Below, in pieces: positions 35,852-44,558 of a stretch of 64,000 nt of DNA (within the stretch, counting starts at the first letter, position 1; each line of letters starts with the position of its first letter). The stretch comes from Pseudomonas aestuarii. Its GTDB lineage: Bacteria > Pseudomonadota > Gammaproteobacteria > Pseudomonadales > Pseudomonadaceae. Under the pieces are notes generated by a model. It was not told where the DNA came from. It searched no databases and saw only the letters and a program-made list of their open reading frames with translations. Made by a program: the position numbers and the translations under genes. The stretch spans positions 186,001-250,000 of the forward strand of contig NZ_JAQJZJ010000003.1 in assembly GCF_027988105.1 (NCBI RefSeq), in the 5' to 3' direction.

Positions 35852-36928
35852 ATGCTCATCGACCTTCATGCTCACGCCCCCCATCCCGATTACTACAACC
35901 AGCATCCCTATTGGGGGCCGGCCTTTGAGGCCCAGCCCGATGGCGACATCAAGTTGCGTGTGGGTGACTGGATCCTGTCGCTGGGCGCCCCGGAACGTAA
36001 GAAGGCGCTGCGTGAGGCCCATGCGCGTGGCGAGACGCTGAACGTTGAAGAGTACATGGCCAAGTGGCGGGACCCGAACAACCGCCTCGCCGCGATGGAT
36101 GCGGCAGGCCAGGACGCTCAGGTCCTGTCGGTTCCGAGTCACTGTTACATGTACTGGACCGAGGCCGAGTTTGCCGTTCCCTTCGCCCGCAAGGTCAATG
36201 ACGTGCTGGCCGATTATTGCTCGGCTGCGCCCAATCGCTTGATGTTCTGGGCGCATGCGCCGCTGAACGTGCCACATGAGGCGGCCAAGGAAATCCGTCG
36301 CGCGGTGACTGAACTGGGCGCCAAGGGTCTGGTTGCTGGGGGCTCCAATTTTGGCGGCATGGAGTATGACTCGCCGGAACTGGATCCGGTCTGGCAGGCG
36401 CTGTGCGATCTCGACGTGCCAATCTTCGTGCACGGTTACAACCAGTCCGTGACCTGGGGCAAAGAAGCCAACACCGACCGTTATGAAACAACCGCTATCG
36501 TCGGCATGAACTACGACGAAACCAAGTGCCTGTGGTACCTGATCAACGGCGGTGTGCTGGATCGCTTCCCCAATCTGAAGATCTATATCACCCACGGTGG
36601 TGGCTTCGTTCCCTATCAGTTGGGGCGTATGGCGCAGACCAATCCGAACCTGGATGTTTACCACAACAAAAAGCCCTTCCTGGACTACCTGCCCAACTTC
36701 TACTTCGATGTGGAGCTGCATGAGCTGCCGATGCGGCAGGCCATGGTCGATGTTATCGGCGCGGATCGAGTTCTTTATGGATCCAACTTCGGTGGCAGCG
36801 ATGCGGTTCGGCATGACCTGACCGAAGGGCTACGTCTGTCGGATGAAGATCTGCAGAAGATCCGTTGGAAGAACGCCTGCGAGCTGTTGCGCCTTGACCC
36901 GGCAAAGGTCGGCAAGGTTGGTGTCTGA
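35852..36928 (+). CDS. ACMSD-type amidohydrolase (358 aa)
   Basis: A TIM-barrel amidohydrolase of the ACMSD subgroup. It has HxH at residues 6-8 (LHAH), the third His in IFVHGYNQ and the fourth in ITHGGG. The position that normally holds the metal-binding Asp (GSD or GTD) reads GSN here (YGSNFGG). ATG 35852 is preceded by GAGG; the longer frame from 35774 has no homologous residues. The stop overlaps the next ATG (TGATG), so it is coupled with the FAH gene. It is related to 49590-50609. Confidence 0.87.
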   Translation: MLIDLHAHAPHPDYYNQHPYWGPAFEAQPDGDIKLRVGDWILSLGAPERKKALREAHARGETLNVEEYMAKWRDPNNRLAAMDAAGQDAQVLSVPSHCYMYWTEAEFAVPFARKVNDVLADYCSAAPNRLMFWAHAPLNVPHEAAKEIRRAVTELGAKGLVAGGSNFGGMEYDSPELDPVWQALCDLDVPIFVHGYNQSVTWGKEANTDRYETTAIVGMNYDETKCLWYLINGGVLDRFPNLKIYITHGGGFVPYQLGRMAQTNPNLDVYHNKKPFLDYLPNFYFDVELHELPMRQAMVDVIGADRVLYGSNFGGSDAVRHDLTEGLRLSDEDLQKIRWKNACELLRLDPAKVGKVGV

Positions 36929-37782
36929 TGAAACTTGCTCGTTGCTCCTACCATGAAACAGGCTCGTTCTGGGCGGTGGTCGATCCGCTGCGAGATGAAG
37001 TACACCCTATAGAAGGGGAGTTCAGCAGCTGGGCGCCCGCCGTTGCCAGAGGGGCCGGGATCAGCGCGTTACGACTTTCCGGGATGACGCTGCCCTTGTC
37101 CGAAGTGCACCTGCTGCCACCAATAGAGCCGGTGAACCGGGTCGTGGTGGCGGGCGCCAACTATGCCAAGCACTTGGCCGAAGATTTCGGTCTCGCCTCG
37201 CCGGTGCAACCAGTGGCCTTTCTCAAGGCCTATGGTGCGCTGATCGGTGCGCATGACCCGATCCGCTATCCGCCCCTGACCGAAGAACTCGATCACGAAG
37301 TGGAGCTGGTGGTGGTAATCGGCAGTGCCGAAGTCGATCTGGAAAACCCCCTCGGCTGCGTGCTCGGCTATACCGTCGGCAACGACGTCAGTTCCCGCGA
37401 CCTGCAACGCAGCGGTCCGGCGGGTATCGGCATGGACCTGTTCGCCGCCAAGAGCCAGGACCGCACGACCGGTGTCGGCCCCTGGGTCGTCACCAAGGAC
37501 GAGTTCCCCGAGGGCTCACCCAAAGTGCGCCTGACCCTCAAGGTCAACGGTGAGACTCGCCAGGATGGCTCGACCGCCGAGATGACCTGGGATGTCGGTC
37601 AGTTGATCTGCTTCGTCCAGCAGCGTTCCAGTTTTGCCGGTGGCGACATTCTCTTCACCGGCTCCCCCGCTGGCGTGGGGATGGGCACCGGATTGTTCCT
37701 CAATCCCGGGGATGTGGTCGAAGCAACGATCGAGGGCATCGGTACGTTACGCAACGTTGTCAGCGAAAAGTCCCGCGTCTAA
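36928..37782 (+). CDS. fumarylacetoacetate hydrolase family protein (copy 3)
   Basis: A 284-residue FAH enzyme with LDHEVELVVVIG, GYTVGNDVSSRD and the Lys in AAKSQDRTTGVGPWVV. It is closer to copy 1 (21842) than to copy 2. The start overlaps the amidohydrolase stop, which suggests that the two act on consecutive intermediates. Likely hydrolysis or decarboxylation of an oxo acid released by ring opening. Confidence 0.88.
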   Translation: MKLARCSYHETGSFWAVVDPLRDEVHPIEGEFSSWAPAVARGAGISALRLSGMTLPLSEVHLLPPIEPVNRVVVAGANYAKHLAEDFGLASPVQPVAFLKAYGALIGAHDPIRYPPLTEELDHEVELVVVIGSAEVDLENPLGCVLGYTVGNDVSSRDLQRSGPAGIGMDLFAAKSQDRTTGVGPWVVTKDEFPEGSPKVRLTLKVNGETRQDGSTAEMTWDVGQLICFVQQRSSFAGGDILFTGSPAGVGMGTGLFLNPGDVVEATIEGIGTLRNVVSEKSRV

Positions 37783-37794
37783 TCGAGAGCGAAT

Positions 37795-38700
37795 ATGAGC
37801 ATGAATAAAGAAGAAAAAGTCGTAGTCGTTGGTGCCGGGCTCATGGGCACCGGCATCGCCCATGGTTTCGCCAGTTCCGGTTTTCCCACCTTGCTGGTGG
37901 ATACCAATGCCGACTCGCTGACCCGCGCCAGGGACAGCATCGAAAGCATCCTCAGTGCTGGGGTCAAGCTCGGCAAGGTATCCGAAGAGTCTGCGCAAGC
38001 ATCCCTGGCACGGCTGGTTATCTGTCGTGATCTGAGCGAAGCCGCAATAGACGCGCATTGGCTAGTCGAGACCGTGTCCGAGCAGTTGGCGGTGAAGAAG
38101 GCCGTGATCACTCAGGCGGCACCGCTGCTGGCGCCGGGGGCGATCATCGCGACCAATACGTCGGCGTTGAGTGTGACCGAGATCGCCGCTGCAGTGCCCA
38201 ATCCTGATCGGGTCATCGGTATGCACTTCTTCAATCCGGTGCACAAGATGAAGCTCATCGAGTTGGTGCGCGGCCTGGCCACCAGTGACGAAACCGTGGC
38301 CCGCACTCGCGCGCTGTGTGACGCCATGGGCAAGACCTCGATCATCGTCAACGAGTCCCCCGGCCTGACTACCAGCCGCATGTCTGCGCTGTTGGGCAAC
38401 GAGGCCATGTTCATGCTGCAGGAAGGCACCGCCAGTGCTGAAGATATCGACACCGCCCTGCGTCTGGGTTTCAACCACCCGATGGGGCCGCTGGAACTGG
38501 GTGACCTGACCGGCTGGGATACCCGCTTGTCGGTACTGCGCTACCTGCACCAGACCCTGGGCGAGAAGTTTCGCCCGTGCCCGCTGATCATCAAGATGGT
38601 TGCGGCCGGTCGCCTGGGACGCAAGACCGGGTGCGGTGTCTACCGCTATGAAGACGGTATGCAGGTGCCGAACTCCGGCCTCAAGGCGAGTGCCCTATGA
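37795..38700 (+). CDS. 3-hydroxyacyl-CoA dehydrogenase
   Basis: A 301-residue NAD-dependent enzyme of beta-oxidation. It has the Rossmann motif VVGAGLMGTGIA, the catalytic His in IGMHFFNPVHKMKLIE, and the C-terminal domain FNHPMGPLELGDLTGWD. Single-domain FadB2/PaaH-type length. Its ATG lies 13 bp after the FAH gene, and its stop overlaps the thiolase ATG (ATGA). It oxidises the hydroxyl made by the enoyl-CoA hydratase at 45629. Confidence 0.93.
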   Translation: MSMNKEEKVVVVGAGLMGTGIAHGFASSGFPTLLVDTNADSLTRARDSIESILSAGVKLGKVSEESAQASLARLVICRDLSEAAIDAHWLVETVSEQLAVKKAVITQAAPLLAPGAIIATNTSALSVTEIAAAVPNPDRVIGMHFFNPVHKMKLIELVRGLATSDETVARTRALCDAMGKTSIIVNESPGLTTSRMSALLGNEAMFMLQEGTASAEDIDTALRLGFNHPMGPLELGDLTGWDTRLSVLRYLHQTLGEKFRPCPLIIKMVAAGRLGRKTGCGVYRYEDGMQVPNSGLKASAL

Positions 38701-39869
38701 GCGACGTCGTAATCGTTGATGCCGTGCGTACGCCGGTCGGGCGTTTCCGTGGCAGCCTGGCCGGAGTGCGTGCAGATCATCTGGGGGCGCTGGTGCTCAA
38801 GGCGCTGCTGGAACGCACTGGTCTCTCGTCCGCGCAGGTCGATGACGTGATCTTTGGCTGCGTGACGCAGATCGGTGAGCAGTCCGCCAACATTGCGCGC
38901 ACCGCCTTGTTGGGGGCTGGCTGGCCGGTGAGTATCCCGGGCATGACTCTGGACCGCAAATGCGGTTCGGGCGAGGCGGCCGTGCATGTGGCGGTCGGCG
39001 CGATTGCTGCGGGCGCCGCCGATATCATCATTGCCGGTGGTGCGGAAAACATGAGCCGCGTACCCATGGGCAGTAACCGCGAGATCCATGGCGAAGCCTT
39101 CGGCTGGATGGCGGCCGAGCGTTACGAACTGATCAGCCAGGGCGAGGCCGCCGAGCGGGTGGCGGACAAGTGGTCGTTGAGTCGCGATGCGCTGGATGAT
39201 TACGCGTTCGCCAGTCATAGCCGTGCGGCGCAAGCAGCCGATGCCGGGTATTTCGCTAATGAACTGATCTCGGTACCGGTCGCGGAGGTGCGTGAGCATT
39301 CGCTCACCGAGCCCGTCGGCATGCTGCTGGCGGACGAGACCATCCGCCGTGACACCTCGCGGGAAAAACTGTCGACCCTGAAAACCAGCTTTCGCCCCGA
39401 CGCCGGTCGAATCACCGCCGGTAATTCCTCGCAGATTTCCGATGGGGCGGCGGCGCTGCTGCTGATGTCGGCGGATACCGCCAAGCGCCTGGGTCTGAAG
39501 GCCCGTGCGCGCATCCGCGCCTTCACCACTGTGGGCGTGGACCCGACCTTGATGCTGACCGGTCCGATCGAGGCAACCAGAAAGGTGCTGGATAAAGCAG
39601 GGTTGACGCTCGATGACATCGACCTGTTCGAAATCAACGAAGCCTTCGCCTCCGTACCGCTGGCTTGGATGCACGAGACTGGGGTCGGCCATGACCGGCT
39701 CAACGTCAACGGCGGGGCAATCGCCCTCGGTCATCCGCTTGGCGCCAGTGGTGCACGGTTGATGACCACCCTGTTGAACGAACTGGAGCGGCGGGGCGGG
39801 CGCTATGGTCTGCAGGCGATCTGCTGCGCAGGTGGTCTCGGCACTGCGACCATCATCGAGCGGATCTGA
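38697..39869 (+). CDS. acetyl-CoA acyltransferase (thiolase)
   Basis: A 390-residue true thiolase with the nucleophilic Cys in DRKCGSGE, His in NGGAIALGHPLG and the second Cys in CCAGGLG. The Cys-containing motif reads KCGSGEAA rather than the common CxSGxxA, as in catabolic subgroups. It is translationally coupled to the 3-hydroxyacyl-CoA dehydrogenase and completes a beta-oxidation cycle, unlike the Cys-free thiolase-like protein at 25284. Confidence 0.93.
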   Translation: MSDVVIVDAVRTPVGRFRGSLAGVRADHLGALVLKALLERTGLSSAQVDDVIFGCVTQIGEQSANIARTALLGAGWPVSIPGMTLDRKCGSGEAAVHVAVGAIAAGAADIIIAGGAENMSRVPMGSNREIHGEAFGWMAAERYELISQGEAAERVADKWSLSRDALDDYAFASHSRAAQAADAGYFANELISVPVAEVREHSLTEPVGMLLADETIRRDTSREKLSTLKTSFRPDAGRITAGNSSQISDGAAALLLMSADTAKRLGLKARARIRAFTTVGVDPTLMLTGPIEATRKVLDKAGLTLDDIDLFEINEAFASVPLAWMHETGVGHDRLNVNGGAIALGHPLGASGARLMTTLLNELERRGGRYGLQAICCAGGLGTATIIERI

Positions 39870-39871
39870 GC

Positions 39872-40375
39872 ATGTCGCGGATAGCCATGCTCGATCTGGA
39901 ACAGCTGCCGGTCGAGCTACGCGAGGCGATTGCGCGAGGGCAGGCCAGTCGCATGCTCAGTTCGTCCAAACCTGTTCAGGTTTGGGCGCACCGTCCGCCG
40001 GTGGCTCTGGCATGGCTGGCCCTGATGGAGAGCTTTCATTGCGACGGCGTCCTCGACGAGCGCCTGCGTGAATTGCTGCGCTTGAAGATCGCCAGCATCA
40101 CCACCTGCCAGGCCTGCCAGTTGGCGCGCAAGTCGGACAAAGTCAGCGAGGAAGAAATTGCCTGTCTGGCCAGCGACAGCGAGCACTTCAGTCCCGCAGA
40201 GCAAGCGGCCTTGCGCTTCGCCGAGCTGTTCGCCGGCGACTATATGGCGATTGGCGATGAGCATTATGCGCAACTGGCGCAGTACTTCACCTCGGCCCAG
40301 GTGGTGGAGCTGAACATGTATTGCGCACTGATGCTTGCCGGTGGTCGCATGACCTATGTCCAGCAGGCCTATTGA
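39872..40375 (+). CDS. carboxymuconolactone decarboxylase/AhpD-like protein
   Basis: A 167-residue helical protein with the AhpD-like segment LLRLKIASITTCQACQLARKSD, including a CxxC pair. Members act as peroxidase partners or, in the CMD branch, as lactone decarboxylases. The CxxC favours a thiol-redox role, but the operon setting allows a lyase role. It starts 2 bp after the thiolase stop and is the last gene of the five-gene operon. Confidence 0.8.
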   Translation: MSRIAMLDLEQLPVELREAIARGQASRMLSSSKPVQVWAHRPPVALAWLALMESFHCDGVLDERLRELLRLKIASITTCQACQLARKSDKVSEEEIACLASDSEHFSPAEQAALRFAELFAGDYMAIGDEHYAQLAQYFTSAQVVELNMYCALMLAGGRMTYVQQAY

Positions 40376-40437
40376 CGGTTGCGCGGCTTATTCGGGTGTC
40401 GATCTATCAGGTGCCTGGCGGCTAATTTCACTGCATT

Positions 40438-40462
40438 TGGTCAAATTGTAAAAAACCGTTCA
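40438..40462. promoter_or_regulatory. cluster operator-like palindrome (site 8)
   Basis: TGGTCA, 13 bp, CGTTCA, 91 bp before the second P450. Two half-site mismatches. Confidence 0.45.
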
Positions 40463-40552
40463 GCTAGTGATGGGTTGCGCCTAAGATGACTAGCAATAAG
40501 CTGGCCTCTGCGGGCCGCGTCATGGCTATGCACAACAAGAAAGGAGACGAAC

Positions 40553-41827
40553 ATGTCCGAACAAGAACAGAGCAAGCTGGAGCAGGTGTTTGCCAATGTG
40601 GCGAGCAACTATCGCGGCGCCGATATCGACCTGCATGCCGTGTATCGCGACATGCGTCAAAATTCCCCTGTTTTGCCAGAGAACTTCATGGCGCGCCTGG
40701 GGGTGCCCTCGATCGCCGGGCTCGACGTTAACCGCCCGACCTTCACCCTGTTCAAATACGATGACGTCATGGCAGTCATGCGCGATCACGTTAACTTCAC
40801 CAACGGCTTTATCGCCGAGGGCCTGGGTTCGTTCTTCGACGGGTTGATCCTCACGGCGATGGACGGCGAGGCGCACAAGAACATCCGCAACCTGCTACAG
40901 CCGGTGTTCATGCCGGAGACGGTCAATCGCTGGAAGGAGACCAGGATCGATCGTGTCATCCGCGAGGAATACCTTAAACCCATGGTGGCGAGTAAAGGCG
41001 CCGACATCATGGAGTTCGCCCTGCATTTCCCGATCCGCGTGATCTACGCACTGATCGGCTTTCCCGAGGACCGCCCCGAAGACATCCAGCAGTACGCTGC
41101 CTGGGCGCTGGCGATTCTGGCGGGCCCACAGGTTGATCCGGAAAAGGCTGCTGCCGCGCGCGCTGCCGCCATGGAGGCGGCCAAGGCCCTGTATGACGTG
41201 GTCAAGGTGGTGGTGGCGCAACGCCGAGAGGAGGGCGCCACGGGCGATGACCTGATCAGCCGGCTGATTCGCGCCGAATACGAAGGGCGCTCGCTGGACG
41301 ATCACGATATCGCCACCTTCGTCCGCTCGCTATTGCCGGCCGCGAGTGAGACCACCACCCGTACCTTTGGCACCCTGATGGCCCTCCTGCTCGAGAGGCC
41401 TGAGCTGCTCGAACGCGTGCGCAACGACCGCAGCCTGGTGGCCAAGGCGATCGACGAATCCGTGCGTTACGAGCCCGTCGCGACCTTCAAGGTGCGCCAG
41501 GCGGACAAAGACATGGTGATTCGTGGCGTGAACATTCCCAAGGGCGCGATGGTGTCGTGCATTGTCAGTTCGGCGAACCGCGACGAGGATGCCTTCGAGA
41601 ACGCCGATGTATTCGATATCGACCGGCGCGTACGGCCATCCTTCGGCTTCGGTTTCGGTACGCACATGTGTATCGGCCAGTTTGTCGCCAAGACGGAAAT
41701 CAACTGCGCACTCAATGCCATTCTCGACCTGATGCCCAACATCCGCCTGGACCCTTCCAAGCCCGCCCCGGAGATCGTTGGTGCCCAGTTGCGCGGCCCG
41801 CATAGCGTGCATGTGATCTGGGATTAA
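40553..41827 (+). CDS. cytochrome P450 monooxygenase (copy 2)
   Basis: A 424-residue P450 with heme loop FGFGFGTHMCIG (Cys373) and ExxR in ESVRYEP. The I-helix motif is ASETTT; the Gly of copy 1 (AGETTT) is Ser here, in the oxygen-binding groove, so the two enzymes may differ in reaction or substrate. AAGGAGACG precedes the ATG. It is a single-gene unit with its own palindrome. Electrons probably come from the [2Fe-2S] ferredoxin at 15929. Confidence 0.94.
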   Translation: MSEQEQSKLEQVFANVASNYRGADIDLHAVYRDMRQNSPVLPENFMARLGVPSIAGLDVNRPTFTLFKYDDVMAVMRDHVNFTNGFIAEGLGSFFDGLILTAMDGEAHKNIRNLLQPVFMPETVNRWKETRIDRVIREEYLKPMVASKGADIMEFALHFPIRVIYALIGFPEDRPEDIQQYAAWALAILAGPQVDPEKAAAARAAAMEAAKALYDVVKVVVAQRREEGATGDDLISRLIRAEYEGRSLDDHDIATFVRSLLPAASETTTRTFGTLMALLLERPELLERVRNDRSLVAKAIDESVRYEPVATFKVRQADKDMVIRGVNIPKGAMVSCIVSSANRDEDAFENADVFDIDRRVRPSFGFGFGTHMCIGQFVAKTEINCALNAILDLMPNIRLDPSKPAPEIVGAQLRGPHSVHVIWD

Positions 41828-41902
41828 CCTGCTGCGAGGTGCTGCCAGCGCGACGTGTGGCGCGTTCGGCGGCTGGAGGCTCTGGGTAATCCGTTAATTA
41901 TT

Positions 41903-41927
41903 TGAACATATATAGAAAATGTGTTTA
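41903..41927. promoter_or_regulatory. cluster operator-like palindrome (site 9)
   Basis: TGAACA, 13 bp, TGTTTA, 67 bp before the amidohydrolase at 41994. Half-sites are identical to those of site 1, before the dioxygenase operon that carries the paralogous amidohydrolase. Confidence 0.65.
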
Positions 41928-41993
41928 ATTAACCTTCGGTGTGCTCTATGATCGTTAGCACAATCAAGAACCCGAAAGCGAAGGGGAAAAACA

Positions 41994-43301
41994 ATGAAAG
42001 TTGAAGATCTGATACTCGTCAGCGTCGATGATCACGCGATTGAGCCGCCAAATGCCTTTGCTCGCCATATGCCGGCGCGCTTCAAAGGACGCGAGCCGCA
42101 TGTGGTCAAACGTGACGAGCGCGACGTCTGGGTGTTCGAGGAGCAGGCCACCGGTTACATGGGGCTCAACTCCGTGGTTGGTCGCCCAAAAGAGGAATAC
42201 GGCATGGAGCCGCTGGGCTACGAGCAGATGCGTCGTGGTACCTGGAGCATCAAGGACCGTGTCGACGACATGAACGCCAATGGCGTGCTGGGCTCGATGT
42301 GCTTCCCTACGTTTCCTGGTTTCGCTGGGCAGCGTTTTCAGACGCATACCGATCGCGCCGTGTCCCTGGCCGCCATTCAGGCCTACAACGATTGGCATTT
42401 GCACGATTGGTGCAACGCCGCACCGGGGCGTTTTATCCCCTTGATGCTGGTGCCGTGGTGGGACATGCAGGCCGCTGCTGCAGAGGTCGAGCGCCTGGCC
42501 AAGCAGGGCGTGCATGCAGTGTCGCTGTCTGATAACCCAGCGATTCACGGCTTCCCGTCGATTCACAGCGATTACTGGGATCCGTTGTGGAAAGCCTGTT
42601 CGGATAACAACGTCGTGATCTGCTGCCACATTGGCACCGGTGTGAAGGCGAACCATGCCTCCGACCTGTCGCCGATCGATGCCTGGATCACGTCCATGCC
42701 GATCTCGATTGCCAACTCGGCGGCCGACTGGATCTGGGCACCGATGTGGAAGAAATTCCCAAATCTGCGCATGGCATTGTCCGAGGGCAGTATCGGCTGG
42801 ATTCCTTATCTGTTGGAGCGAGCGGACTTCACTCACCGTCACCACAACGCCTGGACCAACTCCAACTTCGACGGGCAGATGCCGAGCGATATCTTCAAGA
42901 AGCACTTCGTCACCTGCTTTATCGAAGACAACTTCGGCTTGCAGAACCTGAAGTTCATGAACGAAGAGATGGTTACCTGGGAAAGCGACTACCCGCACTC
43001 CGACTGCACTTGGCCGAATTCGCCAGAATCCGCCTGGGAAGGGTTGCAGCACCTGTCCAAAGAAACCATCGACAAAGTTACTCACCTCAATGCCATGCGC
43101 GAGTTCTCCTTCGATCCGTTCTCCATCCATGGTCGCGAGAACTGCACCGTTGCCGCACTGCGTGCCAAGGCGACGCATGTCAGCATCGAACCTGCACTTG
43201 GTCTCGGCGGTGCCGACCATGGGCGCAATGACGGCAAGCCGGTTACCTCGGGCGACATCAATGCGATGTTCGAGAAGGCTGACGCCGGTACTGCGCTTTA
43301 A
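41994..43301 (+). CDS. amidohydrolase_2 family enzyme (435 aa, copy 2)
   Basis: A paralogue of 9694-11001, the same length and about 80% identical by eye, with VDDHAIEP, CCHIGTG and ESDYPHSDCTWP. It is a metal-dependent hydrolase or decarboxylase, presumably for an intermediate close to that of copy 1. It is transcribed alone, with its own palindrome upstream and a strong hairpin downstream (43315-43340). AAGGGG precedes the start. Confidence 0.86.
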   Translation: MKVEDLILVSVDDHAIEPPNAFARHMPARFKGREPHVVKRDERDVWVFEEQATGYMGLNSVVGRPKEEYGMEPLGYEQMRRGTWSIKDRVDDMNANGVLGSMCFPTFPGFAGQRFQTHTDRAVSLAAIQAYNDWHLHDWCNAAPGRFIPLMLVPWWDMQAAAAEVERLAKQGVHAVSLSDNPAIHGFPSIHSDYWDPLWKACSDNNVVICCHIGTGVKANHASDLSPIDAWITSMPISIANSAADWIWAPMWKKFPNLRMALSEGSIGWIPYLLERADFTHRHHNAWTNSNFDGQMPSDIFKKHFVTCFIEDNFGLQNLKFMNEEMVTWESDYPHSDCTWPNSPESAWEGLQHLSKETIDKVTHLNAMREFSFDPFSIHGRENCTVAALRAKATHVSIEPALGLGGADHGRNDGKPVTSGDINAMFEKADAGTAL

Positions 43302-43314
43302 GGTCTAGCGAAGC

Positions 43315-43340
43315 CCCTCCCGCTGTCCACGGCGGGAGGG
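43315..43340 (+). terminator. terminator-like hairpin after the amidohydrolase
   Basis: CCCTCCCGC (43315-43323) pairs with GCGGGAGGG (43332-43340), 9 bp, 8-nt loop, 14 bp beyond the stop. There is no T-run. Confidence 0.55.
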
Positions 43341-43407
43341 TAGGCAGCCTCGACTTGCCTGGTTGCCGCATGGCGATCGGGCCTCGTGCCCAGTTTAGAG
43401 AGCACAC

Positions 43408-44556
43408 ATGTCTATCACTCAGTTCACTTACAGCAGAATTCCCGCCGAGGCAGAGTCACTTCGCCACGAGGTGCGCGAGTTCCTACAGAACAATCTCGGC
43501 GACTACCCGAGAACCGCCAGGGCACAGTCCTGGATGGGCTTCGATGCGAACTTCAGCCGCAAGCTCGGTGCTCGTGGCTGGGTCGGCATGGCGCTCCCCG
43601 AGCAATACGGTGGCGCGGCGGCGGGGCCGTTCGCCCGCTACGTGATCATCGAGGAGCTGCTGGCCGCCGGTGCACCGGTTTCGGCGCATTGGATAGCGGA
43701 CCGGCAGAGCGGTCCGTTGATCAACCGCTTTGGCAGCGAGGCGCAGCGAGAACGCTATTTGCCGCCGATCTGCCGTGGCGAGAGCTACTTCTGTATCGGC
43801 ATGAGCGAGCCGAATTCCGGTTCCGACCTGGCCTCGATCAAGACCTCGGCCACGCGTAACGATGGCGGCTGGCTGCTCAACGGGCAGAAGGTATGGACGA
43901 CCAATGCCCAGCACGCACACTTCATGATTGCCCTGGTGCGGACCGGCGAAAAACAGGCCGCACGCCACGAAGGCATGTCGCAGTTCATCGTCGACCTGAG
44001 CCTGCCGGGCATCACCATCCGACCGATTCGCGACCTGGCTGGCGGCGAGCATTTCAATGAGGTGTTCTTCGACAATGTCCAACTCGATGCCGACGCGTTG
44101 ATCGGTACCGAAGGCAAAGGCTGGGATCAGGTAACGGCAGAGCTGGCCTTCGAGCGCAGCGGTCCGGAGCGCTTCCTCAGTTGCATCGAGCTGCTCAAGA
44201 CGCTGATCAGCGCCGTGGGTCGCCATCCTGATGCCTTGCAGAGTCGTGAAATCGGCCGTCTCAGCGCCAAGTTGCTGACCCTGCGCAACATGTCGCTGTC
44301 GGTGACCGCACAGTTGGCGGCGGGTGAACACCCGGCCTGGGCTGCCTCCTGCGTGAAGGACTTGGGCAACCTGTTCGAGCAGGAGATTCCCGAGGTCGCG
44401 CAACTGCTGCTGGAGGCCGAGCCCCGTCAGGCGGGCGGCAGCGAGCATGCCCAGGTTCTCGCCTACCTGACCCAAATGGCACCGTCTTTCTCACTGCGCG
44501 GAGGCACCCGCGAAATCCTGCGCGGCATCATCGCGCGCGGAATGGGGTTGCGATAA
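43408..44556 (+). CDS. acyl-CoA dehydrogenase, probable large partner of a heteromeric pair
   Basis: A 382-residue FAD-dependent acyl-CoA dehydrogenase. The flavin/substrate segment is FCIGMSEPNSGSDL, and the C-terminal loop LRGGTREILRGIIARGMGLR is typical. The next gene, 2 bp downstream, encodes a shorter dehydrogenase-like protein. Such side-by-side pairs form alpha2beta2 enzymes in steroid side-chain catabolism. It starts the last CoA operon. Confidence 0.91.
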   Translation: MSITQFTYSRIPAEAESLRHEVREFLQNNLGDYPRTARAQSWMGFDANFSRKLGARGWVGMALPEQYGGAAAGPFARYVIIEELLAAGAPVSAHWIADRQSGPLINRFGSEAQRERYLPPICRGESYFCIGMSEPNSGSDLASIKTSATRNDGGWLLNGQKVWTTNAQHAHFMIALVRTGEKQAARHEGMSQFIVDLSLPGITIRPIRDLAGGEHFNEVFFDNVQLDADALIGTEGKGWDQVTAELAFERSGPERFLSCIELLKTLISAVGRHPDALQSREIGRLSAKLLTLRNMSLSVTAQLAAGEHPAWAASCVKDLGNLFEQEIPEVAQLLLEAEPRQAGGSEHAQVLAYLTQMAPSFSLRGGTREILRGIIARGMGLR

Positions 44557-44558
44557 TT

